A stretch of DNA of 64,000 nucleotides from CAJOLV01 sp045631885 (lineage in GTDB: Bacteria > Bacillota_I > Bacilli_A > RFN20 > CAG-826), in the NCBI GenBank assembly GCA_045631885.1, contig JAZQVN010000035.1:1-64000 (forward strand), in the 5' to 3' direction. The notes below the pieces were generated by a model. The model was not told where the DNA came from. It ran no database searches and was given only the letters and a program-made list of their open reading frames with translations. The position numbers and the translations under genes were made by a program. Positions 25,514-34,192 of the stretch are shown piece after piece (the stretch's first letter is position 1; each line of letters begins with the position of its first letter).

Positions 25514-26581
25514 ATGAATATCATCGACTATTTAGAAAGTTATAAAGATTTGTCATTAAAAGAAGCACCGTTCAATGAACTAGACGCGGCGATATTCTCT
25601 TGTCTAGCTTATTTCCCTTTTGATTTATTAAATGAAACAAAGAAATCTTTTAAAAACGACAAGATCCTTTCTTTTATTGATAGTTATTATCCAGGCGATA
25701 ATGTTGGCGAACATATCGTTTTGAATATCAAAGCGATGTCTTTAGTCCTCAATTCCAAAAGATTTAAAGGGATTAAATTCACTAACTTTGAAAAGAAAAG
25801 AAGCGATGACTCCATCGAGCAATTCCAAGCAGTCACCATCGAAATGAAGAAATTCACATATGTTTCCTTCTCTGGCACTGATGCGACGACATTAGGCTGG
25901 AGAGAAGACTTTAATATGGGTTATTTAGATATCGTTCCTTCGGAAGTTGATGCGATTAGATATATCAATAAGATTAGAAAGAAACATCCATTTAAACCAA
26001 TCTATATTGGAGGCCACTCCAAAGGTGGGCGTCTAGCAGTACGTGCAGGAAAAGAAGTTTATAAAAAGAACACTCTTGTTTCGGTATTCTCTTTTGACGG
26101 TCCTAACTTCACTGAAGAATTCTACGATGAAACTTATGAAGAGATGAAACATCTCATTTATGAATACGCGCCAAATGAATCAATCGTTGGAAGATTAATT
26201 ACTGATAGAAATAATAAGATTATCGTTCAATCAGATGCTTCATTTATTTATCAACACAGTTTATACACATGGTTAGTGGATGATAATCATTTTATCCACG
26301 AAGATAAATATACAGATCGTTCTAACAAGATTGCACTTATTTGCCATGAAGTGTTCACCAAATATGACAATCACACTAAAAGTGTGTTCGTGAATACTTT
26401 GTTTGATTTATTTGATAGATTAAACATCACTGAATTAAAAGATACTGAATATAACAAACAACTAGTTCTTAATTCATTAAGCAGTATCCGCGTGGAATGG
26501 AAAAACATCCCAAAAGAAAGCCGCAAAGTTATTGTCGGTATTATCTTTACTATCGTTTTATTAGCAATAAAAAGAAGGTAA
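25514..26581 (+). CDS. alpha/beta hydrolase, Mbeg1/DUF2974-like
   Basis: 355 aa. The nucleophile elbow is GGHSKGGRLA near residue 163 (GxSxG with Ser). FSFDGPNFTEEF near 198 and the YEYAPNESIVGRL block near 224 are typical of the DUF2974 lipase-like family. A C-terminal hydrophobic segment (VIVGIIFTIVLLAI) and KRR end suggest membrane tethering. A lipase or esterase role is inferred. The gene appears leaderless (-10 ends 6 nt before the ATG). Its stop lies in a 20-bp palindrome shared with the converging gene. Confidence 0.78.
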   Translation: MNIIDYLESYKDLSLKEAPFNELDAAIFSCLAYFPFDLLNETKKSFKNDKILSFIDSYYPGDNVGEHIVLNIKAMSLVLNSKRFKGIKFTNFEKKRSDDSIEQFQAVTIEMKKFTYVSFSGTDATTLGWREDFNMGYLDIVPSEVDAIRYINKIRKKHPFKPIYIGGHSKGGRLAVRAGKEVYKKNTLVSVFSFDGPNFTEEFYDETYEEMKHLIYEYAPNESIVGRLITDRNNKIIVQSDASFIYQHSLYTWLVDDNHFIHEDKYTDRSNKIALICHEVFTKYDNHTKSVFVNTLFDLFDRLNITELKDTEYNKQLVLNSLSSIRVEWKNIPKESRKVIVGIIFTIVLLAIKRR

Positions 26582-26593
26582 TTAATTACCTTC
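26574..26593. repeat. 20-bp perfect palindrome spanning two convergent stop codons
   Basis: GAAGGTAATTAATTACCTTC contains the TAA of the plus-strand gene (26579-26581) and, immediately adjacent, the TAA of the minus-strand gene (26582-26584). There is no gap between the two genes. It could act as a compact bidirectional terminator, although a T tract is weak. Confidence 0.75.
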
Positions 26594-27517
26594 CTCAATA
26601 AATTTAATGATCGCAGATATTATCTTTTCGTCTTGGTAAGTCATCTTTAACGCTGATTTATCAGACATATATTTTTGTTTGTCCTCTAATGTTTTTAACT
26701 TCTTTTCTTTGACTAGTTGATTATAAGTTCCAAACACTTCATTCATATAATTAACTGATTCGAGTGTGTAGTTAGGGTTGTGTTTCTTTCCATCTTCTTC
26801 TATGAAGGAAAAGTTTGGATTACCGATTTCTTGCACTAGTTTAAGTGAATTATTAAAACTCACCATTTGGTCATCTTTGGAATGGATGAACAATAACTTA
26901 TCTGAGGCATTCTTCAAGTAATTCATATTATCGATACCGAAATACTTTGGATCCGCTTTCTTTTCGATATTAAGAATTCTCTTTCTTAAGAAGTTTGATT
27001 TAGTCCATTGTTGAAGTTGTAATTCCACACTTAAAAAACCAGAGATAAGGACCGCTTTAGAAATATGGTTGTTGATGTTAACGATATTTAATCCTGTATA
27101 TCCACCTAGTGAATGGCCAACCACAATAATCTTCTTATCGAGTTTTAAATGATTTAATAAATCAACGACATCTCTGGTTGGTTCATTAAAAGAAAATAAA
27201 CTTTCACCTTCGGATTTATCGCATCCCATATAATCAAGGGTTAACACTTTATATCCATTTGAACATAAAGCATTTATCTCTGACATATAAGCGGTATGAC
27301 CTGGTCCAATACCGGGAAGGAATAAAATGATTCTGTCTTTTTTGAAATTTGGAAAGCTATACACAAAGTAAGAAATCTTTGCTTCTCGAGAGTTAACAAA
27401 GGTTCCTTTTTCTTCTTTTAAACCAGGAAAATCTTCCGCTGATAAATATGGAATAATGCCGTCTTTATCATAACGGTGAATTAATAATTTTTTGTAAACA
27501 AATCTAAGCAAACCCAT
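26582..27517 (-). CDS. alpha/beta hydrolase
   Basis: 311 aa. It has an oxyanion-region strand FLPGIGPGH near residue 69, the nucleophile motif GHSLGG near 135, a downstream acidic residue in HSKDDQMVSF near 211 and a His in GKKHNPNYT near 244, which gives a Ser-Asp-His triad. It probably acts on esters or lysophospholipids; the substrate is not determinable. The ATG at 27515-27517 has AGGAAAG upstream and a TATTAT -10 box 12 nt before it. It is divergent from glnS. Confidence 0.8.
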   Translation of the reverse strand: MGLLRFVYKKLLIHRYDKDGIIPYLSAEDFPGLKEEKGTFVNSREAKISYFVYSFPNFKKDRIILFLPGIGPGHTAYMSEINALCSNGYKVLTLDYMGCDKSEGESLFSFNEPTRDVVDLLNHLKLDKKIIVVGHSLGGYTGLNIVNINNHISKAVLISGFLSVELQLQQWTKSNFLRKRILNIEKKADPKYFGIDNMNYLKNASDKLLFIHSKDDQMVSFNNSLKLVQEIGNPNFSFIEEDGKKHNPNYTLESVNYMNEVFGTYNQLVKEKKLKTLEDKQKYMSDKSALKMTYQDEKIISAIIKFIEEGN

Positions 27518-27606
27518 AATTACTTTCCTATAATATTCTACTCTATTTTTTGTTTTCTATTGCACTAAACTTTTACTTATGTAAAATAATTTTGAGGATT
27601 TTATTT

Positions 27607-29253
27607 ATGGAAGAAATCAACAACTTCATTAAAACAATCATGGAAAAGGATTTGGAAGAAGGCCGAGTTAAACAAATCATTACTCGTTTCCCACCTGAAC
27701 CAAATGCTTATTTACACATCGGTCACGCTAGAGCAATCGTTAACGATTTTGAACTCGCTAATGCTTTTGGTGGTTATACCAATTTAAGATTTGATGATAC
27801 TAACCCAGTCAATGAAGGCGCTGAATATGTCGACGCGATTATCGAAGATTTAAAATGGCTTGGTTATACTCCAAAAAATATCTATTTTGGCAGTGATTAT
27901 TTTGAAAAAACCTATCAAAAAGCCATTCTTTTAATCAAAAAAGGTTTAGCGTATGTTGATGATTTATCCCCAGAAGAAATGACTGAATATCGTGGAACTT
28001 TAACCGAACCAGGTAAAGAATCTCCATGGAGAAATAGATCAATTGAAGAGAACTTAAAACTCTTTGAAGAGATGAGAGAAGGTAAATACGCGAACGGTGA
28101 AAAGACCTTAAGAGCTAAGATTGATATGTCTTCTCCAAACATCAATATGCGTGACCCAGTCATGTATCGTATCTTACATGTCCCACATCATAGACAAGGC
28201 GATAAATGGTGTATCTATCCAATGTATGACTTCGCTCATCCATTACAAGATGCCTTTGAAGGAGTCACCCACTCCCTTTGCTCATTAGAATATGATAACC
28301 ATAGAGTCTTATATGATTGGTTTGTCGAAAAATGTGAAACGGAACATGTCCCACATCAGTATGAATGGGGTAGATTAAATATCACTAACACAGTGATGTC
28401 AAAAAGATATCTCCGTCAATTAGTGGAAGGCGGCTATGTCACAGGTTACGATGATCCACGTATGCCAACACTCGTTGCATTAAAAAGAAAAGGCTTCACT
28501 CCAGAAGCAATTAAGAGTTTCATCATTTATACAGGTTTATCAAGAATCAACTCCACGACTGAAGCTGATAATTTAGATTATTTCTTAAGAGAAGAACAAA
28601 AGATGAAAGCCACTCGTCCAATGGCGGTCATTCATCCATTAAAAGTCGTTATTGATAATTACCCAGAAGGTGAAATTGAATATCTCGATGCGAGTAACAA
28701 TATGGAAAATGAAGAACTCGGTCATAGACAAATCGCTTTTGGTAAATATCTCTACATTGAAAAAGAAGATTTCATTGAAGAAAAGCCAAACCGTAAATGG
28801 AAGAGATTATCTCTTGGTGATGAAGTGAGATTAATGCATGCTTACTTCATTAAAGCCAATAGTGTTGTTAAAGATGATAATGGCGAAATCATCGAAGTCC
28901 ACTGCACATATGATCCAGAAACAAAATCTGGAAGTGGATTTGAAGGAAGAAAACCAAATGGCACAATCCACTTTGTGGAAGCCACTACTGCTTTACCAGC
29001 CACATTCAATTTATTTGAACCATTAGTGTTTGATGAAACCGAAGAAACCAAGGGTTTATCATTCTTAGAAAGATTAAATCCAAATTCCTGGATTAAAGAA
29101 GAAGGTTTTGTTGAAGCATCACTCAAAGACACAAAACCACTAGACCGTTATCAATTCATTAGAAATGGTTATTACTGCACTGACAAGTTATCTAGTAAAG
29201 AACATTTAATCTTTAATAGAACTTGCCCATTAAAATCATCATTCAACGGTTAA
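27607..29253 (+). CDS. glnS: glutaminyl-tRNA synthetase
   Basis: Class I synthetase of 548 aa from the ATG at 27607, which has GAGGAT upstream; an upstream in-frame start at 27550 adds 19 hydrophobic residues and is rejected. The HIGH motif is in PPEPNAYLHIGHARAI, the KMSKS loop reads VMSKRYL, and the C-terminal anticodon-binding beta-barrels are intact, so it charges tRNA-Gln directly. A -10 TAAAAT lies at 27582-27587. GatCAB and AsnRS are also encoded in this window, which is notable. Confidence 0.94.
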   Translation: MEEINNFIKTIMEKDLEEGRVKQIITRFPPEPNAYLHIGHARAIVNDFELANAFGGYTNLRFDDTNPVNEGAEYVDAIIEDLKWLGYTPKNIYFGSDYFEKTYQKAILLIKKGLAYVDDLSPEEMTEYRGTLTEPGKESPWRNRSIEENLKLFEEMREGKYANGEKTLRAKIDMSSPNINMRDPVMYRILHVPHHRQGDKWCIYPMYDFAHPLQDAFEGVTHSLCSLEYDNHRVLYDWFVEKCETEHVPHQYEWGRLNITNTVMSKRYLRQLVEGGYVTGYDDPRMPTLVALKRKGFTPEAIKSFIIYTGLSRINSTTEADNLDYFLREEQKMKATRPMAVIHPLKVVIDNYPEGEIEYLDASNNMENEELGHRQIAFGKYLYIEKEDFIEEKPNRKWKRLSLGDEVRLMHAYFIKANSVVKDDNGEIIEVHCTYDPETKSGSGFEGRKPNGTIHFVEATTALPATFNLFEPLVFDETEETKGLSFLERLNPNSWIKEEGFVEASLKDTKPLDRYQFIRNGYYCTDKLSSKEHLIFNRTCPLKSSFNG

Positions 29254-29260
29254 TAAAAGA

Positions 29261-29286
29261 GCCACTCTTACAAAGGGTGGCTTTAT
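29261..29286. terminator. bidirectional terminator, glnS / Rnf operon
   Basis: Stem GCCACTCT / AGGGTGGC (one G-T pair), loop TACAA, T-rich on both exits, between convergent genes. Confidence 0.85.
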
Positions 29287-29948
29287 TTTAATATATCAAT
29301 GATTTCTTGGAAGTTATGAATTAATAGATGACTATTTTCAAGACACTTCTTTTCATCTTTTGTTGATTCTTTATCGTATACTGCGACGATATTAAATCCT
29401 GACTTATACGCGGTCATAATTGGAACAAGCATATCTTCAAAGATAATAGTCTCTTCTCTATTAACTCCAAATTGTTCTCTCGCTTTATCGTATATCTCTG
29501 GAGAACTCTTTCCTTCTTTACAAGAATTCACATCCACAACATAAGAGAAATATTCTAATATTCCTAATCTAGTTAGACATACTTCATATATCTCTTTACT
29601 ATTTGCAGTGGCTAAAGCGATAGGAATATTATTCTTATAGAATAATTCTAATAATTCTTTCGCATTTTCTTTTAAAGACACTCTTTCTTTATATTCTTCA
29701 AAAGATAGATCAATCCATTCTTGCATGATATCTTCTTCATCTTCATCGGGAAGGTATTTTGTTCTAGTTATTTCCGCGGCTTTAGTTAATCCAACATGAG
29801 CGATTTCTAATCCGTATGTTGGAGGTATTTCCATATGACGACGGGCAAAGAAGATGCGGTCGATGTCCGCCCAAATACCCGTGGAATCAATTAGAGTTCC
29901 ATCTAGGTCAAATATCGCCAACTTGATTTCTCGATCTTGAAATTTCAT
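29283..29948 (-). CDS. HAD-family hydrolase at the end of the Rnf operon
   Basis: 221-aa HAD protein. Motif I is FDLDGTLIDS (about residues 13-22), followed by a helical cap, motif II ALATANS near 116 and acidic motif IIFEDMLVP near 168. The fold group is beta-PGM/GS1-like and the substrate is unknown. It starts 1 nt after the Gx-transporter gene, so it is the last member of the Rnf transcript. A flavin- or isoprenoid-phosphate substrate would fit the context but is not shown. Confidence 0.78.
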   Translation of the reverse strand: MKFQDREIKLAIFDLDGTLIDSTGIWADIDRIFFARRHMEIPPTYGLEIAHVGLTKAAEITRTKYLPDEDEEDIMQEWIDLSFEEYKERVSLKENAKELLELFYKNNIPIALATANSKEIYEVCLTRLGILEYFSYVVDVNSCKEGKSSPEIYDKAREQFGVNREETIIFEDMLVPIMTAYKSGFNIVAVYDKESTKDEKKCLENSHLLIHNFQEIIDILK

Positions 29949-29949
29949 A

Positions 29950-30468
29950 TCAAAAATTATACTTCTCTCTTTGCTTCTTTATAACCCCTGTTTTAATCAC
30001 TAATTGAGCGATAATTCCAACGAATACACCGGTGATAATCGCAGAAACAGAAATGACTGGTAAATAGTAAAGGATATATGGAGTGTTAAGGAAGAATAAC
30101 GCGACGATGATTTGCCCAAAAACATGGAACAAAGAACCAATCACACTTACTCCGATAACAGAGAATTTTTTTATTAACACATAAAACAATATCATAATTC
30201 CTAAAGATAAAACTGCGCCTGTTAATGACATTAAAAATCCCATCGTCAAGAATGTTCCTCTAAGGATACCCACTAAAAAGACACGGGCAAGATTAACACA
30301 AATCGCTTCCACTATTCCTAATTCATATAAAATGATGAGAATCATAATGTTGGCTAAACCAAGTTTTACTCCAGGAATACCAATGCTTGGAATAAAAGAT
30401 TCTAAAATCGCGATGATGATAGTACCCGCGGTTAATACACCTAATAAAGCAATCTTATGCGTATTCAT
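29950..30468 (-). CDS. Gx transporter family membrane protein (Hpre_diP_synt_I)
   Basis: 172 aa with about five membrane segments. The text KLGLANIMILIILYELG and GILRGTFLTMGFLMSLTG is typical of the family once labelled heptaprenyl diphosphate synthase component I and now called Gx transporter, related to ECF S components. It overlaps the NusG-II gene by 1 nt. These proteins are commonly found beside ApbE and NusG-II proteins in Rnf or extracellular electron transfer loci; quinone or flavin precursor supply is the usual conjecture. Confidence 0.8.
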   Translation of the reverse strand: MNTHKIALLGVLTAGTIIIAILESFIPSIGIPGVKLGLANIMILIILYELGIVEAICVNLARVFLVGILRGTFLTMGFLMSLTGAVLSLGIMILFYVLIKKFSVIGVSVIGSLFHVFGQIIVALFFLNTPYILYYLPVISVSAIITGVFVGIIAQLVIKTGVIKKQREKYNF

Positions 30469-30854
30469 TATCCAACCCTCACATCCATATCGTTATTAGA
30501 GTTACCACCTTCAATAACGACATACACTGCGTTATACGCACAAATAATTGGTCTATTAGTTTCATAGACATAGCCCATATTGACGCAATCATGATGTGGA
30601 CAATTAGATTCGACAATCGCGACTCCGCCATCATGGGTTTTAATATGAACTTTGCCTTTTAATCCATCGATATAATAATCAGCGTCTTCTTTATTTGATA
30701 AATCGATTGTTTCAGCAACTTCGTTTTGAACATATACTTTGGCCACTAAATCAGTTTTCACTCTGAAAGCTAAAACCAACACTAAAGAAACTACCGCTAC
30801 TAAAAGTAAAGAGGCAATAAGGATAATATCGTTTCTTAATCTCTTCCTATCCAT
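30468..30854 (-). CDS. NusG domain II-containing membrane protein
   Basis: 128 aa: an N-terminal membrane helix (about residues 9-30), then an extracytoplasmic beta domain with SNCPHHDCVNMGY near residue 83 and a third Cys in PIICAYNAVYVVI near 103. This matches the NusG_II (DUF) family next to ApbE genes. It has nothing to do with transcription despite the name. The conserved Cys residues could bind metal or form a disulfide. It overlaps apbE by 1 nt. Confidence 0.82.
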   Translation of the reverse strand: MDRKRLRNDIILIASLLLVAVVSLVLVLAFRVKTDLVAKVYVQNEVAETIDLSNKEDADYYIDGLKGKVHIKTHDGGVAIVESNCPHHDCVNMGYVYETNRPIICAYNAVYVVIEGGNSNNDMDVRVG

Positions 30855-31816
30855 TAGTACTTATTGACCTCAATATCTTCGTTTTGATAAATAATCAAGC
30901 CGTCTTTAACGACAATTGTTTTTAAATTATATGTTTCTTCAAGTTCTTTAATCTCATCGACTGCATTCATCATCATTGATGTTGACATTGCATCGCCAAA
31001 ATAGCCTTCTTCAGAAATAACCACTACCGCATCATTCAAACTTACCGCACTGCCAGTTACTGGATTTACAATGTGTGAGTAGGTTACTCCATCAATTGTT
31101 TTACCTTGCTTATATATACCAGATGTAGAAATAAAACAATCTTTGATTTTTAAATAATATTTATCGATACATATCTCGCTTAAATCGACATTGAAATGCC
31201 CATCTTCAGTATTCTTTTTGCCTAGTAAAATAGATGACATTCCTCCGTCTATGAGGCAACGTTTAATGTCATGTTCTTTAAGGTATTCTTGTGCCCTATC
31301 TAATGCATATCCTTTAACTATTCCACCAAGGTCGATTTCAGCCTCTCCAACTCTTTGAACTATATTGTTATCTTTAAAGAGCAAACTGCTGTTTTGAATC
31401 TTAGTTAATTCTTCATTTACGATATTTTCATCGAGGATTTGCCCGTTATTTAAAGATTCTTTCCATTTTTTTGAAAGAGATCCACACATGATATTATAGT
31501 TAGATGCACCATTATCTTTGACTTCATAAGCAACCTTTAAAAGATCGTATAAATCTTCATCGATTTGGATTTCGTCATTAGTCTCATTTATTGAATAAAC
31601 ATTAGTGATATTTCTTTTTAAATAATTGTCTGATAAGGCATCGTAACGATTAAAAATATCAGTGAGATTTTTTAAATCGGTTTCTTCCCCTTCGTATAAT
31701 CTGATGTTCACATATGAATCAAAAGGAAAAATCCTCTTTTCGAGGACAGAAGGACTTTGATTACAAGCAGATATGAAGGTTATTAATGCCAAAGGCAATA
31801 TTTTTTTAATTTTCAT
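30854..31816 (-). CDS. apbE: FAD:protein FMN transferase ApbE
   Basis: 320-aa lipoprotein (signal MKIKKILPLALITFISAC, Cys at residue 18) that covalently attaches FMN to Thr residues of Rnf/Nqr subunits. It has the IDLGGIVKGYALDRA motif near residue 166 and the metal/FAD-binding GDAMSTSMMMNAVD near 275. The substrates are almost certainly RnfG and RnfD from the same operon, which carry GAT motifs. It starts 2 nt after the short rnfB. Confidence 0.92.
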   Translation of the reverse strand: MKIKKILPLALITFISACNQSPSVLEKRIFPFDSYVNIRLYEGEETDLKNLTDIFNRYDALSDNYLKRNITNVYSINETNDEIQIDEDLYDLLKVAYEVKDNGASNYNIMCGSLSKKWKESLNNGQILDENIVNEELTKIQNSSLLFKDNNIVQRVGEAEIDLGGIVKGYALDRAQEYLKEHDIKRCLIDGGMSSILLGKKNTEDGHFNVDLSEICIDKYYLKIKDCFISTSGIYKQGKTIDGVTYSHIVNPVTGSAVSLNDAVVVISEEGYFGDAMSTSMMMNAVDEIKELEETYNLKTIVVKDGLIIYQNEDIEVNKY

Positions 31817-31818
31817 AT

Positions 31819-32136
31819 TTATAGATGGGCTTTAACTTTAGTGCCATCTTCATTTGGATGTTGATCCAAGTATTCGATAATTGGTTTAAAGTTAAGGTCT
31901 TCTTTTCCCGGTTTGCATTTTCTTAAGTTTTCTTCTTTACCAGCGATAATTGCTTCCGCCATTGCTTTACAGCCAGCATAACCACAGCTACCACAATTAT
32001 AATTTGGTAATCTCTTTGCGACTTCTTCAATTCTTTCATCTTCTTTAACATGGAGAATCTTCGCGGCGATAGCTAAACCAAGACCAAATAATAAGCCTAA
32101 ACCCAATAAGATAAGAATAGCCCATAAAATTTCCAT
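31819..32136 (-). CDS. rnfB: short RnfB: membrane helix plus single 4Fe-4S domain
   Basis: 105 aa. A membrane helix (residues 4-26) is followed by the RnfB-type Fe-S domain with Cys48, Cys51, Cys56 and Cys74 (LPNYNCGSCGYAGCKAM). Normal RnfB is about 190-330 aa and continues with two or more ferredoxin-like 4Fe-4S modules; these are absent. There is no frameshift remnant: the stop is 2 nt before apbE, leaving no space. Its ATG overlaps the stop of the 64-aa Cys-rich peptide gene. Confidence 0.8.
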   Translation of the reverse strand: MEILWAILILLGLGLLFGLGLAIAAKILHVKEDERIEEVAKRLPNYNCGSCGYAGCKAMAEAIIAGKEENLRKCKPGKEDLNFKPIIEYLDQHPNEDGTKVKAHL

Positions 32137-32330
32137 TATTCTTTAGCCTCCCCTTTATAAAACGAACATTCTGCATGAGAACATGAAGAACAATTTTCAT
32201 CATTGATTTTGATATTTTCACATCCCTTAGGAACTGGAGTGCGTCTATATAAAACAAATGAAACGAGAAATACGATGAGTAAAATCACCAATATGGATAT
32301 CGCAATGATTAAATAACCGACTTGACTCAT
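32136..32330 (-). CDS. 64-aa Cys-rich membrane peptide in the Rnf operon
   Basis: No family recognised. It has one membrane helix (about residues 5-28), an RR pair, then a short soluble tail with Cys37, Cys47, Cys50 and Cys55 (C-x9-C-x2-C-x4-C), enough to ligate one Fe-S cluster. The gene is wedged between rnfA (4-nt ATGA overlap) and short rnfB (1-nt overlap), so coupled translation and a role in the complex are likely. It could be a split-off redox module or a new Rnf subunit. Confidence 0.7.
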   Translation of the reverse strand: MSQVGYLIIAISILVILLIVFLVSFVLYRRTPVPKGCENIKINDENCSSCSHAECSFYKGEAKE

Positions 32331-32926
32331 AATGAAATACCTGAGAATAATCCTTGTAAACCCATAAAGGCTAACGCCATTAAGGCCGCGGTAATTAAAG
32401 CGATTGGTAAACCTTTAAATGCTTTTGGTGTATTCGCGGATTCTAATCTTGTACGAACACAACTAAAGACAACGATAATGGCAAAGAAGCCTAAAGATGT
32501 ACCAATACCATTCGCTAATGCTTCAAGGAAGTTTAATCCTTGATCGGTATTACCTTGAGCGACACCAAGAACTGCACAGTTCGTGGTAATTAATGGTAAA
32601 TAAATACCCAAACTCTTATAAAGAGTTGGTGAGAATTTCTTAATGAATAAGCCCACTAATTGAACTAAAGAAGCAATAACTAAAATATAAGCCACTGTAT
32701 CCATAAATGGGATACCAGCAGGAACTAAGATAAAGTTATATAATGGCCAACAAATTAATGTGGCTAAAACAATAACAAAGATAACGGCAAAGCCCATACC
32801 AATTGACGATTTAACTCTCTTAGAAACACCTAAGAATGGGCAAATACCATAGAATCTTGATAAGACAACATTATCAATGAGCATACTAGAAGTAACGGCT
32901 AAAATAAACGCGACGAGCATTTGCAT
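32327..32926 (-). CDS. rnfA: Rnf complex subunit A
   Basis: 199-aa membrane protein with six helices and typical RnfA/NqrE text: MLIDNVVLSRFYGICPFLG near residue 14 and LYKSLGIYLPLITTNCAVLG near 104, which holds the conserved Cys for the membrane 2Fe-2S cluster (TTNCAVLG). It pairs with RnfE around a shared cluster in the membrane. The start overlaps the rnfE stop and the end overlaps the 64-aa gene. Confidence 0.94.
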   Translation of the reverse strand: MQMLVAFILAVTSSMLIDNVVLSRFYGICPFLGVSKRVKSSIGMGFAVIFVIVLATLICWPLYNFILVPAGIPFMDTVAYILVIASLVQLVGLFIKKFSPTLYKSLGIYLPLITTNCAVLGVAQGNTDQGLNFLEALANGIGTSLGFFAIIVVFSCVRTRLESANTPKAFKGLPIALITAALMALAFMGLQGLFSGISL

Positions 32927-33660
32927 TATTCTTTACCTCCTTCTGCTTTCGCTTTTGCAGCGGCAGCTTGTGCTTCTTGAGCTTTTCTAATCTTTTCTTG
33001 TCTTTCCAAATTGGCTTTTAATTCATCTTTTCTATTCTTAATGAAAGCGATGACCGCTAAGATGAGAGCAAAGACAATAAATGCACCCGCTGGATTCTGG
33101 AATATCGCTATTTCATATCCAACTGGAATAATTCTTAATTTGAAATAAGGAATAAAGGTAAAGATTTTACCAAATGTAAATGTTCCACTACCGATGATTT
33201 CTCTAAATAAAGCCATTGACATAATGGCTAAGGTATAACCAACACCCATTCCTAAAGCATCGATAAACGAATCAAACGGTCCATTCTTACTCGCATACGC
33301 TTCCGCTCTACCTAAAACAATACAGTTAACGACAATTAATGAGATAAAGACTCCTAATGTTGAATAAAGTTCTGGTAAGAATGCATTAGTTAGCATCTTC
33401 ACGATAGTAACGAATGTCGCGATGATAACGATATATGATGGGGTTCTAATTTCTTCAGGAATTAATTTTCTTAACAAGGAAACGATGACATTAGAGCAAA
33501 TCAAAACAATGGTGAATAATAAGCCCATACCTAAAGCGGCCTCTAACGTTTTGGTGGTCGCTAAAGCTGGGCAAGTACCGAGAATAGACACGAATAATGG
33601 ATTCTCGTTAACTATACCCTTGAGGAAGTTCTTTTTGGTGTAACCTTTTTCTCTACTCAT
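32926..33660 (-). CDS. rnfE: Rnf complex subunit E
   Basis: 244 aa from the ATG at 33658-33660, 1 nt after rnfG; an upstream non-ATG start at 33690 inside rnfG is rejected. There are six membrane helices. ENPLFVSILGTCPALATT near residue 18 and VFISLIVVNCIVLGRAEAYA near 108 carry the conserved Cys residues shared with RnfA. The C-terminal tail is Lys/Ala/Glu-rich, an ornament not seen in all homologues. Confidence 0.94.
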   Translation of the reverse strand: MSREKGYTKKNFLKGIVNENPLFVSILGTCPALATTKTLEAALGMGLLFTIVLICSNVIVSLLRKLIPEEIRTPSYIVIIATFVTIVKMLTNAFLPELYSTLGVFISLIVVNCIVLGRAEAYASKNGPFDSFIDALGMGVGYTLAIMSMALFREIIGSGTFTFGKIFTFIPYFKLRIIPVGYEIAIFQNPAGAFIVFALILAVIAFIKNRKDELKANLERQEKIRKAQEAQAAAAKAKAEGGKE

Positions 33661-33661
33661 A

Positions 33662-34192
33662 TCACCAACTCCAATATTCCTCGGCGGCATCTTTCGCCTC
33701 GTTAACCATATCTCTAATTAGTTTTGCTCCATAAGTCGCTCCACAAGAGACATCGTTTAAATCTCTACTTCCTTCATTAAGTGGATCGATATAATTCTCT
33801 TCTAACGCAGCGGCATATGTCTGCTCATTAACCACTACTGATAAGCCAGTGAAGCCATGACTTTCAACATCAAAGCCAACGATAAGAGAGATTTTTCCAT
33901 ACATATTTGAACCACTTGTTTTGAACGCTAATCCAAAAGCAGAAGTAATAGTTTCGTCATATATTTTATAGGCTGTTTGGACGTACTTATAATCTTCAGA
34001 AACATCCAATTCTTCATAATCTACGCGGTTTTTGCCGTAAATTTCGCACATTCCCGCGCCAATTTTCATTTTTTCATTTTGGGCAATTTTCTCTTTAGTG
34101 ACTAAGTTTGTTAAGCCAATTAAAGCACCACTAGCGGCAGCGACTAAACCCAAAGTGATAGAGGTAATAATATAATGTTTTTTATTAGCCAT
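33662..34192 (-). CDS. rnfG: Rnf complex subunit G, FMN-binding
   Basis: 176 aa from the ATG at 34190-34192 with GGAGG 9 nt upstream; the upstream ATG at 34207 lies before that SD and is rejected. An N-terminal membrane anchor (about residues 7-28) is followed by an extracytoplasmic FMN-binding domain with the acceptor motif DVSCGATYGAKL near residue 148. The Dxx(S/T)GAT consensus has Cys at the S/T position here, but the FMN-accepting Thr is kept. It overlaps rnfD by 8 nt. Confidence 0.9.
   Translation of the reverse strand: MANKKHYIITSITLGLVAAASGALIGLTNLVTKEKIAQNEKMKIGAGMCEIYGKNRVDYEELDVSEDYKYVQTAYKIYDETITSAFGLAFKTSGSNMYGKISLIVGFDVESHGFTGLSVVVNEQTYAAALEENYIDPLNEGSRDLNDVSCGATYGAKLIRDMVNEAKDAAEEYWSW

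Noticed and set aside
31819..32136. Short RnfB as a frameshifted or interrupted gene
   Set aside because: The stop is 2 nt before apbE and no ferredoxin-like Cys clusters appear in any frame next to it, so the short form looks genuine.
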